NCBI RefSeq assembly: GCF_016595415.1
Contig: NZ_JAENIO010000023.1
Location: forward strand, 1-64,000
Reading direction: 5' to 3'
Length of the DNA: 64,000 nucleotides
Source: Roseibacillus ishigakijimensis
Lineage (GTDB): Bacteria; Verrucomicrobiota; Verrucomicrobiia; Verrucomicrobiales; Akkermansiaceae
The translations under genes were made by a program, and so were the position numbers. The notes under the pieces are model-generated. The model saw nothing but the letters and a program-made list of their open reading frames with translations, made no database searches and was not told the origin of the DNA. Position 1 is the stretch's first letter; each line of letters begins with the position of its first letter. Shown here one piece after another: positions 25,053-34,432 of the stretch.

Positions 25053-26456
25053 ATGGCTGGTCACGCACTTTCGCAAAATCTCTCGCAATCGCAGACCCTC
25101 GCGCCGCAAATGCGGCAAAGTCTGGAGATTCTGCAGGCAAACACCCTCGAGCTCTCGCAGTTGCTCCGACAACAAATCGAGATCAACCCGACCCTGGAGG
25201 ACATCACGGAGCGCGACTCCCTGGAAGATTTGGACTTCGACGAGCCCAACGAAGACAGCTTCGACGACCACCACGACAGCTATGACGATGACCTGCGGGA
25301 GCTGGCCATCATGGAAGGGCGGGCCTTGGGCAGCAATCCGGACTCGGAGGAAAGGCGCGAGTTTCTCTACAACTCCCTGGTCGCGCCCCAGACCCTCGCC
25401 AGTCATTTGAGCGAGCAGATTGAAGAATCGGCCTTGGAGGGCGATTTGCGGGTGGCTTGCCTCGCCCTGGTGGGCAACCTCGACGAACGGGGGTTCTTTG
25501 CCGAGCCCCCGGAAGAGCTGGCCGCCCGCCTGGAAATCTCCGGGGATCTGCTGGAAAATGCCTTGGCTCTCCTCCACACCCTCGATCCGCCCGGCATCGC
25601 AGCCCGCAATTTGCAGGACTCCCTCCTCTTGCAACTGGAGCGCCTGGGCCTCGCGGACTCCCTCGAGCACCGCATCGTTTCCAAGCACCTCGATGCTCTG
25701 GCCCGCAAGCAGTATCCCCAGATTGCCCGTTCGCTAAAAACCTCCATCGAGCAGGTGGCCCGCGCCGCCGACCACATTGCGGCCCTCGATCCCTCGCCGG
25801 GAGCCTCCTTTGACGCCACCCGCAATCCCATCATCTCGGCCGATGTGCGCATCATGCGCTCCGAAGACGGGGAATGGGTCGCCCAATCGACAAACGAGAA
25901 TCTCCCCCGCCTGCGCATCGCGGATAGCTACAAGGACATGCTCTCCAGCACGCCGGATAAAAAGGTGCGATCCTACCTGCGTGACCAGATTCGCGATGGC
26001 CGAGTGCTTATCCGCGCCCTCGATCAGCGGCAGGACACCATTCTCGCCATCACGACCGAGATCATTCGCAACCAGCCGGAATTTCTCGCCAAAGGTCGGC
26101 GCCACTTGCGCCCCCTCACCATGAACGATGTCGCGGAGACCATCGGGGTGCACCCCACCACCGTTTCCCGGGCCGTCGCGGGGAAATACGTGGAGACCCC
26201 GCACGGCATCATCGAGATGCGCAAGTTCTTTGCCACCGGTTATCAAACCTCGGGGGGAGGCAATGTCTCCAACACCGGGGTGCGCGAAGCCATCCAGGCC
26301 ATCGTCAACGAGGAAAATCCGCAGAAGCCCCTTTCGGACTCCGCTATCGAAAAGGCTCTGAAAGCCCAAGGAATCAAAGTCGCCCGCCGCACGGTGGCCA
26401 AATACCGCGAACAGCTCAACATCCTGCCCTCCCACCTGCGCAAGAGCTACAAGTAA
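25053..26456 (+). CDS. rpoN: RNA polymerase sigma-54 factor
   Basis: This 467-residue sigma factor directs RNA polymerase to -24/-12 promoters that need an AAA+ activator. Region I is Gln/Leu-rich (LSQSQTLAPQMRQSLEILQ), the acidic region II follows (residues 48-90), then the core-binding domain. The HTH (MNDVAETIGVHPTTVSRAVA) and the RpoN box ARRTVAKYRE near 444-453 are intact. A sigma-54-type promoter lies 46 bp upstream, suggesting autoregulation. None of the genes commonly found beside rpoN (lptB, hpf, ptsN) is adjacent; a peroxiredoxin gene converges on it. Confidence 0.97.
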   Translation: MAGHALSQNLSQSQTLAPQMRQSLEILQANTLELSQLLRQQIEINPTLEDITERDSLEDLDFDEPNEDSFDDHHDSYDDDLRELAIMEGRALGSNPDSEERREFLYNSLVAPQTLASHLSEQIEESALEGDLRVACLALVGNLDERGFFAEPPEELAARLEISGDLLENALALLHTLDPPGIAARNLQDSLLLQLERLGLADSLEHRIVSKHLDALARKQYPQIARSLKTSIEQVARAADHIAALDPSPGASFDATRNPIISADVRIMRSEDGEWVAQSTNENLPRLRIADSYKDMLSSTPDKKVRSYLRDQIRDGRVLIRALDQRQDTILAITTEIIRNQPEFLAKGRRHLRPLTMNDVAETIGVHPTTVSRAVAGKYVETPHGIIEMRKFFATGYQTSGGGNVSNTGVREAIQAIVNEENPQKPLSDSAIEKALKAQGIKVARRTVAKYREQLNILPSHLRKSYK

Positions 26457-26463
26457 CCGGCCC

Positions 26464-26495
26464 CAAAAAAAAAGCCGCCCGGACGAGGGGCGGCT
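26464..26495 (-). terminator. Terminator between rpoN and peroxiredoxin gene
   Basis: AGCCGCCC pairs with GGGCGGCT; on the minus strand the stem is followed by T9, so it mainly ends the peroxiredoxin transcript. On the plus strand there is no T-run after rpoN. Confidence 0.8.
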
Positions 26496-26524
26496 GGAGA
26501 AAAGCGGAAAAAGCGGCAAATCGC

Positions 26525-27151
26525 TTACTGGCTGAGGTAGCTGGAGACACCGGCGTGATCGGCCGTCATCGCCTTCTCGCCCTTTTGCCAGTCCATGGGG
26601 CAAACTTCGCCATTTTGCTCGAAGTGCTGCAAGGCATCGACCACGCGCAGGCACTCGCGGATGGAGCGGCCCAAGGGCATGTCGTTGACCACTTGGTGAC
26701 GGACCACCCCTTCCAGGTCGATGAGGAAAAGGCCCCGGTAGGCGACGAGTTCCCCCTCCACCACGCGGTTGCCCTCGGCATCGAAGTCCTCTTGCCCAGC
26801 CAAGACATCGTAAGCCTCGGAGATGGTCTTGTTGATATCGGCCACCAGCGGGTATTGCACGCCCTGGATGCCACCCTTGGCACGAGGCGTGTTCAACCAG
26901 GCCCAGTGGGAGAATTCGGAATCGGTGGAACAACCGACCACTGCGACGTCGCGCTTCTCAAATTCCTCCAACTCCTCCTGGAAGCGGTGCAGCTCCGTGG
27001 GGCAGACGAACGTGAAGTCTTTCGGATAGAAGAAGAAGACGACATACTTCTTGCCGATGAATTGCTCGAGGGAGAATTCGTCGATGATGGTTTCACCCTG
27101 CACCGCTTTGGCAGTGAAGGTGGGTGCTTTTTTTCCTACGAGTACTGACAT
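26525..27151 (-). CDS. 2-Cys peroxiredoxin (AhpC/Prx1 type)
   Basis: This 208-residue thiol peroxidase reduces hydrogen peroxide and organic hydroperoxides. The peroxidatic Cys is in FTFVCPTE (Cys50) and the resolving Cys in GEVCPMDW near residue 173, so it is a typical 2-Cys dimer. The C-terminal tail ends SSYLSQ without a clear YF motif, suggesting a robust form not easily over-oxidised (inference). ATG at 27151 gives MSVLVGKKAPTF. It converges on rpoN. No AhpF or thioredoxin reductase gene is adjacent. Confidence 0.94.
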   Translation of the reverse strand: MSVLVGKKAPTFTAKAVQGETIIDEFSLEQFIGKKYVVFFFYPKDFTFVCPTELHRFQEELEEFEKRDVAVVGCSTDSEFSHWAWLNTPRAKGGIQGVQYPLVADINKTISEAYDVLAGQEDFDAEGNRVVEGELVAYRGLFLIDLEGVVRHQVVNDMPLGRSIRECLRVVDALQHFEQNGEVCPMDWQKGEKAMTADHAGVSSYLSQ

Positions 27152-27232
27152 GATTTTCGTGTTTCGGGGTTAGGTTGCGGGCGACCCGATAAGGGGGCCC
27201 GCTGGCGGCGTCAAGATTCGGCCGCCAGTTTC

Positions 27233-30200
27233 TCACCCTTCTTTCAAGCTCGCGAGGTAATCGATGAGAGAATTGAAGTCCGCCACACTCAAGGAAGAAC
27301 CCAGGCCAGGAGGCATCATGGAGCTAGCCTGCTCCTCCCGCTTGGTGATCGCCTCCGCCTGCAGGGTGGTGACCACTCCGCCGATGTTGCGAATGTCCAC
27401 TTCGCCATCTTCCTCGCGAGTGATGAAGCCCAGATGCACCCCGCCATCCTTGGTCGTGATCATCTGGGTGCGGAATCCTTGCGCCACGGTCGCCTCGGGA
27501 GCGAGAATCGACTCAATGAGGTAATCCCGGGTGAACTTGCTGCCCGCCGAACCAAGGTAGGGCCCCTTCTGCACCTCATCGAGGCTGACGGCATGACAGC
27601 TGGCGCAGGCCTGCTGAGTGAAGAGCTTTTCGCCCAAAGCGAGATCACCCTGCCCGGCCGCAGCCATCACCAGGGCGGTGACCTCGTCCGCAGGCAAGGT
27701 CGCCACCAGCTCACTGCCACCCTGACTCTTCTTCGCTGCCACTGCTTCCTCAATGGCTTTCCGAGCAGCGGTGGCGGCCTCGATGAGCGCGCGGTTGTCC
27801 CCGTCCATGGCATCGGCAATGGGCCCTTCAAAGCCCTCCAGCTTCATCTCTTCCAGCGCGTGGAAGTATCCAAGAGCCTTCGGGTTCGCGAGCGCGATCT
27901 TGAGAGCGTTCTCCCGAAAGCGGTCCTTGATCAGTGGACTGCGGGAAAAGCTGAGAATGGCCTGCCAGGCAATTTTGCTCACCTCGGGGCGCTCACGCTG
28001 CCCGATTTGCTTCAAGCGGCCCAACTCGAGAATGAGCGCGGGAGAATTGATGAACTCGTTGATCTCCCGACGGGCAATCTCCTCCAGGCCTTCTTCGTTG
28101 GCCCAGCCAGCGAGCACTTCGATCCGCTGCAGCAGGGCCTCTTTTTGCGAAGAGCGATTGATGGCCCGGTAGCTGGCCAGCCGCTGCTCCCACTTCCGGT
28201 CCGCATCAAGGGCGGCTTTTTGCAAGAGCTCCAGCTGAGCCTTGGAAGAATCCTGCGCGCCAATGGCAAAGAGAACCGGATCTTGAGCACCCAAATCCAG
28301 CTTGGTGACATCGAGACGGTTGACGGCGAGCAAGCTCAGGCCCTCTTCCTGGTCATCTTTGCGAAGCGCTTGGAAAGTCTTTTCCACCGCCCGCAGTGCC
28401 CGATCGCTCCCCTCCCACCGGGTGGGGGCAAAGTAAGGGCCCCGGTCATCGGGACGAGTGCCCCACCAAGCCTGTTGGTCCCATTCCCCTTCGCGATGCA
28501 CGAGACGAGCGAGAACCTCCAGCACCGCCAGTCGAAGCTCGTGGTCGCTGCCTGCCTGGGCGGCGATTTCCTCCAATCCGGCGACCGCTTCCAGCCGGGG
28601 CAGCCGCTTGAGAGCAGCGAGAGCCACCCCCCGGGTCTCGGGATTTTCCACCGCCGCGAGACAAGCCGAAACCGCTTCCAAGTCAGCGAGAACTTCCACC
28701 GCCGTGTGCGGGAAGCGGTAATCATCCTGTCCCTCCAAGCCGGAAAGAGCGGTGAAGCTCTCCGCCGCTGCCCGAATCAAGGTCGAGGCCAAATCCGTCC
28801 GCCCGGCCCGCTCGATGGCAATGGCAGCCTGCAGGCGCACCCGGGGATTCTCGTCATTGAGCAGCTCCCCATACTGGCGGCGGGTCAGCTCCGCCACCTG
28901 CCCCCGTCGATCGGCTGCCGCCCGGAGGGCAAACTCGCGCACCCCGGCATCCTCCAGGAGAGAAACAAGAGCCTCGTTCGCAGCCGCTTGGTAGAGCTGC
29001 TTGAAAGTAAAGATGGCGGCAATGCGGCCATTGAGAGGGGCCTCCTGATCCTGCATAAGAGCGCGCAAGGCCTTGCTCACGGCTGACTCCCCTCCCCGGC
29101 GCAAGAGAATCTGCTGGGCCTCCAGACGGCGGACTGCACTCTCGGTCGCCAGTTGAGCCACGAGCTCCTCGGACGAAAGATCGCGCAACTGGGGCCAGGG
29201 CTCGGCCTGATATCCCTTGGGAACAATACGCTGGATCTGCCCCACGGGCACGTTCTGGCCTGCGAAATCGAAGCGGCCACCCCGCCAATCGGCGGTATAG
29301 AGGCGCGACTCGCCATCGACGTCGATGTCCACCGCGCGATTCAAGTTCATCCACTCTTTCTCGCTCGCCTGAAAGGTTGCCTCCAGCGGAGTCAGCTCAT
29401 GACGATAGACTTTTCCGGTCGTCCAATCGCAGGTGAAAAAGCTGCCGCGATAACCGGCGGGGAATCCCGGCTCGTCCAGGAAAAGGCCACCGGTGCCACT
29501 CCCGCCCCCGAGATCCAGGAGGGGCTTGACCGCCTCGTCGGCAAAGTTTTTGTAAAGGCGGGGGTAGCCGTGATTGGCCAGATTGGTGTGGTGATGGACG
29601 CGGATATTCCACCCCTTGCCATCATTGGTATTGTCGCGAGCGAAGAGGTCCAGGCGGGGACTAATGGCGACATCGTATTGATTGCGCGTGTATTCCGAAA
29701 ACATCTCGAGCTCACTGCCATCGGGCCGCACCCGGGCCACGCCTCCCCCGTGCAGGGTCACCACGCGGCCATCAGTCCCGGTCGAGGAACTCATCCCGAA
29801 GTCACCGACCGCGATATACAACCAGCCATCGATGCCCATGCGCACCCCATTGGTGGTGTGATCCCCCCCCCGCGATTCCTGCGCACTCGCGCCCAGGCCA
29901 TCGACCAGCTTTTGCGACTTCTCCGCCACCCCATCACCGTCCTCATCCCAAAAGACACTGAGATACGGAGGATGAATGAGATAGAATTTCCCGTCCACCC
30001 AGTGACCACCGCGGGGAGACTCCACCTCCGGAATGTAGTCCCAAAATTTGTCGGCCCTGCCATCGCCATCCTCATCACGACAAGCCACCACTCGTCCTGA
30101 AAACTTTTTTCCCAAGGAACCATCGGGATCGACCGAGACATAGACCGTGCCCTCCGGGGCCACCGAAATCGCCGCCGGATACTCGGCCTCAAAAGGCTCC

Positions 30201-30334
30201 GCAAAGACGGTCAACTCGAACCCTTCGACCAGCATTTCGGCCGGAGGAACGGGAGGGGTCTTTTTTTCATCGGGAGCAGCCGGCAACCACGGCGCAGTCA
30301 TGACCAAGAGGGGCAATACGGGAAAGGTTTTCAT
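27233..30334 (-). CDS. PVC-type haem-binding CxxCH protein with beta-propeller and HEAT repeats
   Basis: This 1033-residue exported protein belongs to a large family found mostly in Planctomycetes and Verrucomicrobia. In order it shows a signal peptide (ending LPAAPDEK), a glucose/sorbosone-dehydrogenase-like six-bladed propeller (FELTVFAEP to VGQIQRIVPKG, about residues 35-375), HEAT-like helical repeats (about 385-880), and a C-terminal cytochrome c domain with CASCH at about 930, AQGF and a late Met as likely axial ligand. It probably oxidises a carbohydrate or related substrate in the periplasm and passes electrons to its haem; the substrate is unknown. ATG at 30334 is preferred to an upstream start at 30379 because it begins the signal peptide. 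It lies alone between a peroxiredoxin and a divergent nucleotidyltransferase. Confidence 0.92.
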   Translation of the reverse strand: MKTFPVLPLLVMTAPWLPAAPDEKKTPPVPPAEMLVEGFELTVFAEPFEAEYPAAISVAPEGTVYVSVDPDGSLGKKFSGRVVACRDEDGDGRADKFWDYIPEVESPRGGHWVDGKFYLIHPPYLSVFWDEDGDGVAEKSQKLVDGLGASAQESRGGDHTTNGVRMGIDGWLYIAVGDFGMSSSTGTDGRVVTLHGGGVARVRPDGSELEMFSEYTRNQYDVAISPRLDLFARDNTNDGKGWNIRVHHHTNLANHGYPRLYKNFADEAVKPLLDLGGGSGTGGLFLDEPGFPAGYRGSFFTCDWTTGKVYRHELTPLEATFQASEKEWMNLNRAVDIDVDGESRLYTADWRGGRFDFAGQNVPVGQIQRIVPKGYQAEPWPQLRDLSSEELVAQLATESAVRRLEAQQILLRRGGESAVSKALRALMQDQEAPLNGRIAAIFTFKQLYQAAANEALVSLLEDAGVREFALRAAADRRGQVAELTRRQYGELLNDENPRVRLQAAIAIERAGRTDLASTLIRAAAESFTALSGLEGQDDYRFPHTAVEVLADLEAVSACLAAVENPETRGVALAALKRLPRLEAVAGLEEIAAQAGSDHELRLAVLEVLARLVHREGEWDQQAWWGTRPDDRGPYFAPTRWEGSDRALRAVEKTFQALRKDDQEEGLSLLAVNRLDVTKLDLGAQDPVLFAIGAQDSSKAQLELLQKAALDADRKWEQRLASYRAINRSSQKEALLQRIEVLAGWANEEGLEEIARREINEFINSPALILELGRLKQIGQRERPEVSKIAWQAILSFSRSPLIKDRFRENALKIALANPKALGYFHALEEMKLEGFEGPIADAMDGDNRALIEAATAARKAIEEAVAAKKSQGGSELVATLPADEVTALVMAAAGQGDLALGEKLFTQQACASCHAVSLDEVQKGPYLGSAGSKFTRDYLIESILAPEATVAQGFRTQMITTKDGGVHLGFITREEDGEVDIRNIGGVVTTLQAEAITKREEQASSMMPPGLGSSLSVADFNSLIDYLASLKEG

Positions 30335-30425
30335 CAAATTCGAGTCCCGCTTACGTCGGAAGCTCGGTTTCTCTGTCAATCCGCTTTCTTCTTTCCCTCC
30401 TTCCGGTTAAGGGCGTCGCGTTGCC

Positions 30426-31340
30426 ATGAAGAAAGCCTTCCTCCTTGGTGCCGGTCTCGGCACTCGCCTGCGCCCGCTCACCAACACCGTCCCCAAGCCC
30501 CTGGTGCCGGTCTTCCACCGTCCCCTCGCCTGCCATGCTCTCGACCATCTTGCCGAAGCAGGCATTGAGGAAGTGGCCATCAATACCCACCACCTCCATC
30601 AGGAATGGGAGCGAACCTTCCCCGACGCCACTTACCGGGATCTCCAGTTGCACTTTTTCCACGAGCGCGAACTTCTTGAAACCGGGGGAGGCATCAAGAA
30701 CATCGCCACCTTCATCGGGGACGACTCCGTGCTCGTTTACAATGGCGACATCCTCACCAACATCGATCTGCAAGGCTTGATCGCCCGGCACCGCAGCGGA
30801 GGCGGGTCCATCACTCTCGCAAGCCGCTCCACCGGCCCCGGCCTCCACCTCGAGGTGCAAGGGGAACAGGTCATCGACATCCGCAACAAGTTGGGACGCG
30901 GAGCAGGCACTCACCAGTTCACCGGCATCTACTGTCTTGAGCCCGAGGTGCTGGACCTCATACCCCCGCGGGAAAAAATCTCCATCATTCCCGCCTTCCT
31001 AACTCTGGCCCAGGGAGAAAAACTGGGGGCTTTCGATGCCGACAAAGGCCACTGGCTGGACCTCGGCACCCGCGAGGCTTATCTGGAAACCCACGGCATT
31101 GGCGGAGAAATGCCCCCCGGGCTCGACCATCCCCGCGTCCACCAGAGCGCCCGGGTGGTTGCCGACGCTCACATCGAAAACTCATGGATCGGCCCCGACT
31201 GCGTGGTGGGAGCCGGGGCCCTCGTGCGCGACTCCATTCTCTGGCCAGGAACTGTCGTCACGGCCGGTGCCCGGCTCGAACGCTGCATCGTGCACTCGAG
31301 CACCCCCGTCTCGGGAACGCACGAAGACCGCGACCTGTAA
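30426..31340 (+). CDS. Sugar-1-phosphate nucleotidyltransferase (mannose-1-P guanylyltransferase-like)
   Basis: This 304-residue enzyme joins a nucleoside monophosphate from NTP to a sugar 1-phosphate. The signature LGAGLGTRLRPLTNTVPKPLVP is at residues 7-28, VYNGDILTNIDL carries the metal-binding Asp, and LETGGGIKN the substrate loop. The C-terminal 65 residues (VHQSARVVADAHIENSWIGP) form a left-handed beta-helix. The best matches by pattern are mannose-1-phosphate guanylyltransferase and MurU-type muramate recycling uridylyltransferases; the base and sugar remain uncertain. It diverges from the PVC haem protein and converges on the flavoprotein gene. Confidence 0.88.
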   Translation: MKKAFLLGAGLGTRLRPLTNTVPKPLVPVFHRPLACHALDHLAEAGIEEVAINTHHLHQEWERTFPDATYRDLQLHFFHERELLETGGGIKNIATFIGDDSVLVYNGDILTNIDLQGLIARHRSGGGSITLASRSTGPGLHLEVQGEQVIDIRNKLGRGAGTHQFTGIYCLEPEVLDLIPPREKISIIPAFLTLAQGEKLGAFDADKGHWLDLGTREAYLETHGIGGEMPPGLDHPRVHQSARVVADAHIENSWIGPDCVVGAGALVRDSILWPGTVVTAGARLERCIVHSSTPVSGTHEDRDL

Positions 31341-31352
31341 ACGGGAAAAGCA

Positions 31353-31376
31353 GCCCTGCCCCCCGGGAGGCAAGGC
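31353..31376 (+). terminator. Weak hairpin between convergent genes
   Basis: GCCCTGCC pairs with GGCAAGGC (one mismatch) around an 8-nt loop, 13 bp after the nucleotidyltransferase stop. There is no proper T-run, so termination here is uncertain. Confidence 0.35.
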
Positions 31377-31401
31377 CGCTCTTTGAACACCATCCAAAAA
31401 A

Positions 31402-32769
31402 TCAGGAGGCTTGAGCCTCGCGCACTTCCTTGACCGCTTGCACTGCGGCATCCAGAAGCAGCTCGGGCAAGGCCGGGTGAACGTGCATCATTTCCGCCAT
31501 TTCGCGGACATCATTTTTCAAGCGCAAGAAGGGAAGCACCTCATGCAGCACGGTGGACGAATCCGGTCCCACCAGGTGGCAGCCCAGGATGGAGTAATCC
31601 GCGGGACTGACGAGCAGCTTCACGCGGGGATAATCGAGGCGGGAAGCCATCGCCCGGGCGCTGGACTTCCAATCCCGGAAAACGCTGACGTAAGGGGTGC
31701 CCGCCTCCTTGAGCTGGGCTTCGGTCTGCCCCACCGCCGCCACCTCCGGGTCTGTGAAGACGCCGTGTGGCACCATGCCATAATCGATTTCCTCATCCAG
31801 CCCCTTCAGCAAGCGCTGGCGAAGGTAGTGCACGTCGTAGCTGGCCACGTGCTGAAGCTGGTAACGCCCCGCCACATCGCCCGCCGCATAGACTCCCGGG
31901 ACATTGGTCTGCAGCTTGTCATTAACCACAAAGTAGCCCCGGCGGTCCATTTCCAAATCGGTCTTGTCCAAGCCCAGGTCGTCGGTATTGGGGGTGCGAC
32001 CAATGGCAAAGAGCACGCGCTCGCTGCGATGGGTCGACGTGCTCCCGTCGGCCGCTGCAATGGTGACTTCATAGCCCTCTTCCACTTCTGCCATCCCTGT
32101 CACCGACACCCCGAAATCAGTGGGAACATTCTTGACAAACTCCTCCTTGAAGACCGCGCCAATCTCGTGATCCTCGATGGGTAACAAGTCATCTCCTCGC
32201 ACCAGGAGCCGAGTCTCCACCCCCACGGCGGAAAAGAAATTGGCGAGCTCGCAGGCAATGAAGCCACCCCCCACCACCGTGAGGGAGTCGGGGACTTTGC
32301 CTTCCAGAGGAAAAATGTTCTCGTTCGTCCAAGCCCCCGGATAAGGCGCGGTGCGAGGACGGGTCCCGGTGGCCACCACGATGGTCTCCCCTTCCAGCTC
32401 CTCCCCATTGACCTCGATGACCTTGTTGGCCACGAAGCGGCCGTGACCCCGGTAAAGGTCCACCCCGTCGAGACGGCCTTCGTAGCGAGGATCCACCCCC
32501 CGCACCCATTCATTGACTTCCTGAAAGATGCGCTCCCGGTCAATCTTCTCAATTTTAGCCGTGATGAAGTGGCGATCCGCCTCCTTCACCCGCCGGGCCG
32601 CCTCGGCATAACCAATCAACAACTTGGAAGGGACACACCCGGTATTGGGGCAGGTTCCCCCGAGCCGATCCTTCTCAATCAAGGCGACGGACTTTCCTTC
32701 CTGTGCTGCCGCAATGGCCAACCCCGAGGCCCGTCCGCCTCCCAACACTATCAGATCATATTTTTTCAT
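31402..32769 (-). CDS. FAD-dependent disulfide oxidoreductase, mycothione-reductase/Lpd-like
   Basis: This 455-residue class I pyridine nucleotide-disulfide oxidoreductase has an FAD-binding motif GGGRASGLAIAAAQ (residues 10-23), a redox disulfide in GTCPNTGCVPSK (Cys40, Cys45), NAD(P)-binding VVGGGFIACELA near 180, the second FAD motif VYAAGDVAG, and a C-terminal active-site His in HVHPALPE. CPNTGC and HPALPE resemble mycothione reductase more than dihydrolipoyl dehydrogenase (usually CLNVGC and HPTLSE), but Verrucomicrobia are not known to make mycothiol, so the substrate is open. It lies last in a run MsrBA, TlpA-like, this gene, with gaps of 55 and 34 bp, which points to thiol-based repair. 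Confidence 0.87.
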   Translation of the reverse strand: MKKYDLIVLGGGRASGLAIAAAQEGKSVALIEKDRLGGTCPNTGCVPSKLLIGYAEAARRVKEADRHFITAKIEKIDRERIFQEVNEWVRGVDPRYEGRLDGVDLYRGHGRFVANKVIEVNGEELEGETIVVATGTRPRTAPYPGAWTNENIFPLEGKVPDSLTVVGGGFIACELANFFSAVGVETRLLVRGDDLLPIEDHEIGAVFKEEFVKNVPTDFGVSVTGMAEVEEGYEVTIAAADGSTSTHRSERVLFAIGRTPNTDDLGLDKTDLEMDRRGYFVVNDKLQTNVPGVYAAGDVAGRYQLQHVASYDVHYLRQRLLKGLDEEIDYGMVPHGVFTDPEVAAVGQTEAQLKEAGTPYVSVFRDWKSSARAMASRLDYPRVKLLVSPADYSILGCHLVGPDSSTVLHEVLPFLRLKNDVREMAEMMHVHPALPELLLDAAVQAVKEVREAQAS

Positions 32770-32803
32770 GATAAATTCCTATTTCCGCCACAGCTTGCCG
32801 CGC

Positions 32804-33304
32804 TCAATCCCCCTCGGAGTCCAAAAGAGAAAGCACGCCTTCCACCTTAATCCGGAAGTCGTTGAAGACCACGCTCCCCCTCGGATCAATGAGCACAAAC
32901 CAAGGCGTTCCCCCACTGCGGTAACGCTGCATGGTTTCCGAGCCCGCGCGACGGCGACCTTTGCCTTCATCGTGACCAAAGGGAGCATGCAAACCATACC
33001 TCTTCTGGGTCTCGAGGAGGGCTTCAAAGGTGTTGCTCTCAAACCCCTCGAAAACAGTTTGCACCGCACACATCCGCAAGCGACCCAGATCGTCCGCCAG
33101 CAATTCCTCCAGCTTTTGAAGAGTAGGGAAACCCGCACTATGACAACCCGGACACCAACTTTGAAAAAAATAAAGCAGTCGCCAGTTCCCTTGGAACTCG
33201 GAGAGCCGAAAGGGCTCCCGCTCGTTTCCCGAGGCATCGACCCAATGACTCGCCACCGGCTCCGGCGCGGTCACTCCCACAATTCCATAGCGTTCTCCCA
33301 GCAT
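32804..33304 (-). CDS. TlpA/AhpC-TSA-like thioredoxin-fold protein
   Basis: This 166-residue redoxin has FFQSWCPGCHSAGFPTL (CxxC at about residues 50-53), the cis-Pro loop GGTPWFVLIDPRG and a final VVFNDFRI strand. No signal peptide is visible, so it probably acts in the cytoplasm, unlike most TlpA proteins. It sits between the fused methionine sulfoxide reductase and the flavoprotein disulfide reductase on the same strand; an electron path flavoprotein to redoxin to MsrBA is a natural hypothesis, but it is inference. Confidence 0.85.
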   Translation of the reverse strand: MLGERYGIVGVTAPEPVASHWVDASGNEREPFRLSEFQGNWRLLYFFQSWCPGCHSAGFPTLQKLEELLADDLGRLRMCAVQTVFEGFESNTFEALLETQKRYGLHAPFGHDEGKGRRRAGSETMQRYRSGGTPWFVLIDPRGSVVFNDFRIKVEGVLSLLDSEGD

Positions 33305-33359
33305 CTCATTCTCCAGTTTGGCGTTTCACTTCCGTCCCATCACCTGTCCCGCCCCTTCT

Positions 33360-34361
33360 TCATTCCTCTTGGAACAAATGGCGGTAACTCTCGCGAAATT
33401 TGCTCAACTTGGGAGAAATCACCGCCTCGCAATAGCCCGCCCGGGTATTGTTGCGGTAGTAGTCCTGATGATAATCCTCCGCCGGATAAAACTTCTCGAA
33501 GGGAACAATCTCAGTCGTCGCTGAATTCCCGGTCGTCTCCTCATAGGTCGCCACCACCCGTCGGGCGATCTCCTCCTCTTCCTCGGTGCGATAGAAGATG
33601 ACACTGCGATACTGGGTGCCCACATCCGCGCCTTGCTGGTTCAGAGTCGTCGGATCATGGGAGCCCATGTGCACCCGGATCAACTCCTCATAGTCAATCA
33701 CCTTCGGGTCATAAGAAATCTCGATCACCTCCGCATGCCCGGTGTCACCACTGCACACGTCTTCGTAACTTGGCTCCCCAGACTGGCCTCCACTGTAGCC
33801 GCTGACCACTGCATCCACCCCTCGCAACTGCTGAAACATGGCTTCGGTGCACCAGAAACACCCCCCTCCGAAAGTGACCTTGGCCAAATCGGCCGAACCC
33901 TCGGACTCCCCTCCATCGACCCGGGTCAGTGCCACCCCGTTCATGCAATAACGCAATCCGGTCGGCTCGGGGCCGTCGGGAAAGACATGGCCCAAGTGCG
34001 CTTCGCAAACATTGCACACCACCTCCACCCGCGTCATCCCGTAGCTGTAGTCGACATTGTAAGCGACGACATTGTCCTTCACCGGCTGGGTGAAAGAAGG
34101 CCATCCCGTTCCGCTCTCAAACTTTTCCGACGAGTCAAAGAGAACGGTCTCGCAACACACGCAGGCATAAATGCCCGCCTCATGCAATCCGCAGTGCTCC
34201 GAACTAAAAGGACGCTCAGTGCCATGCTGCCGAGTAACAGAATACTGCTCGGGGGTGAGCTGAGCCTGCCACTCGGCATCCGATTTCTTCACCACCCGAT
34301 CAGGCTCGGGACTCCCCTTTTCCGCAAATTCCAGCACCTGAGGCCAATTGATTTCACTCAT
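33360..34361 (-). CDS. msrBA: Fused methionine sulfoxide reductase MsrB-MsrA
   Basis: This 333-residue bifunctional repair enzyme reduces both methionine sulfoxide epimers. The N-terminal MsrB domain (residues about 27-147) has two zinc CxxC pairs (Cys67/Cys70 and Cys116/Cys119), GTGWPSF, and the catalytic Cys139 in RYCMNG. The C-terminal MsrA domain (about 160-330) has GGGCFWC with catalytic Cys168 and later [10 protein letters not shown]. The B-then-A order is the reverse of the PilB-type A-then-B arrangement. There is no signal peptide, so it is cytoplasmic. It is the first gene of a redox-repair run that continues with a redoxin and a flavoprotein. Confidence 0.94.
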   Translation of the reverse strand: MSEINWPQVLEFAEKGSPEPDRVVKKSDAEWQAQLTPEQYSVTRQHGTERPFSSEHCGLHEAGIYACVCCETVLFDSSEKFESGTGWPSFTQPVKDNVVAYNVDYSYGMTRVEVVCNVCEAHLGHVFPDGPEPTGLRYCMNGVALTRVDGGESEGSADLAKVTFGGGCFWCTEAMFQQLRGVDAVVSGYSGGQSGEPSYEDVCSGDTGHAEVIEISYDPKVIDYEELIRVHMGSHDPTTLNQQGADVGTQYRSVIFYRTEEEEEIARRVVATYEETTGNSATTEIVPFEKFYPAEDYHQDYYRNNTRAGYCEAVISPKLSKFRESYRHLFQEE

Positions 34362-34432
34362 CGTTTACGACGATATAGTGAGCACAAAGTGGCAAATTTT
34401 CCTAACGCAAACTTAATAAAAATTCCGACTCA

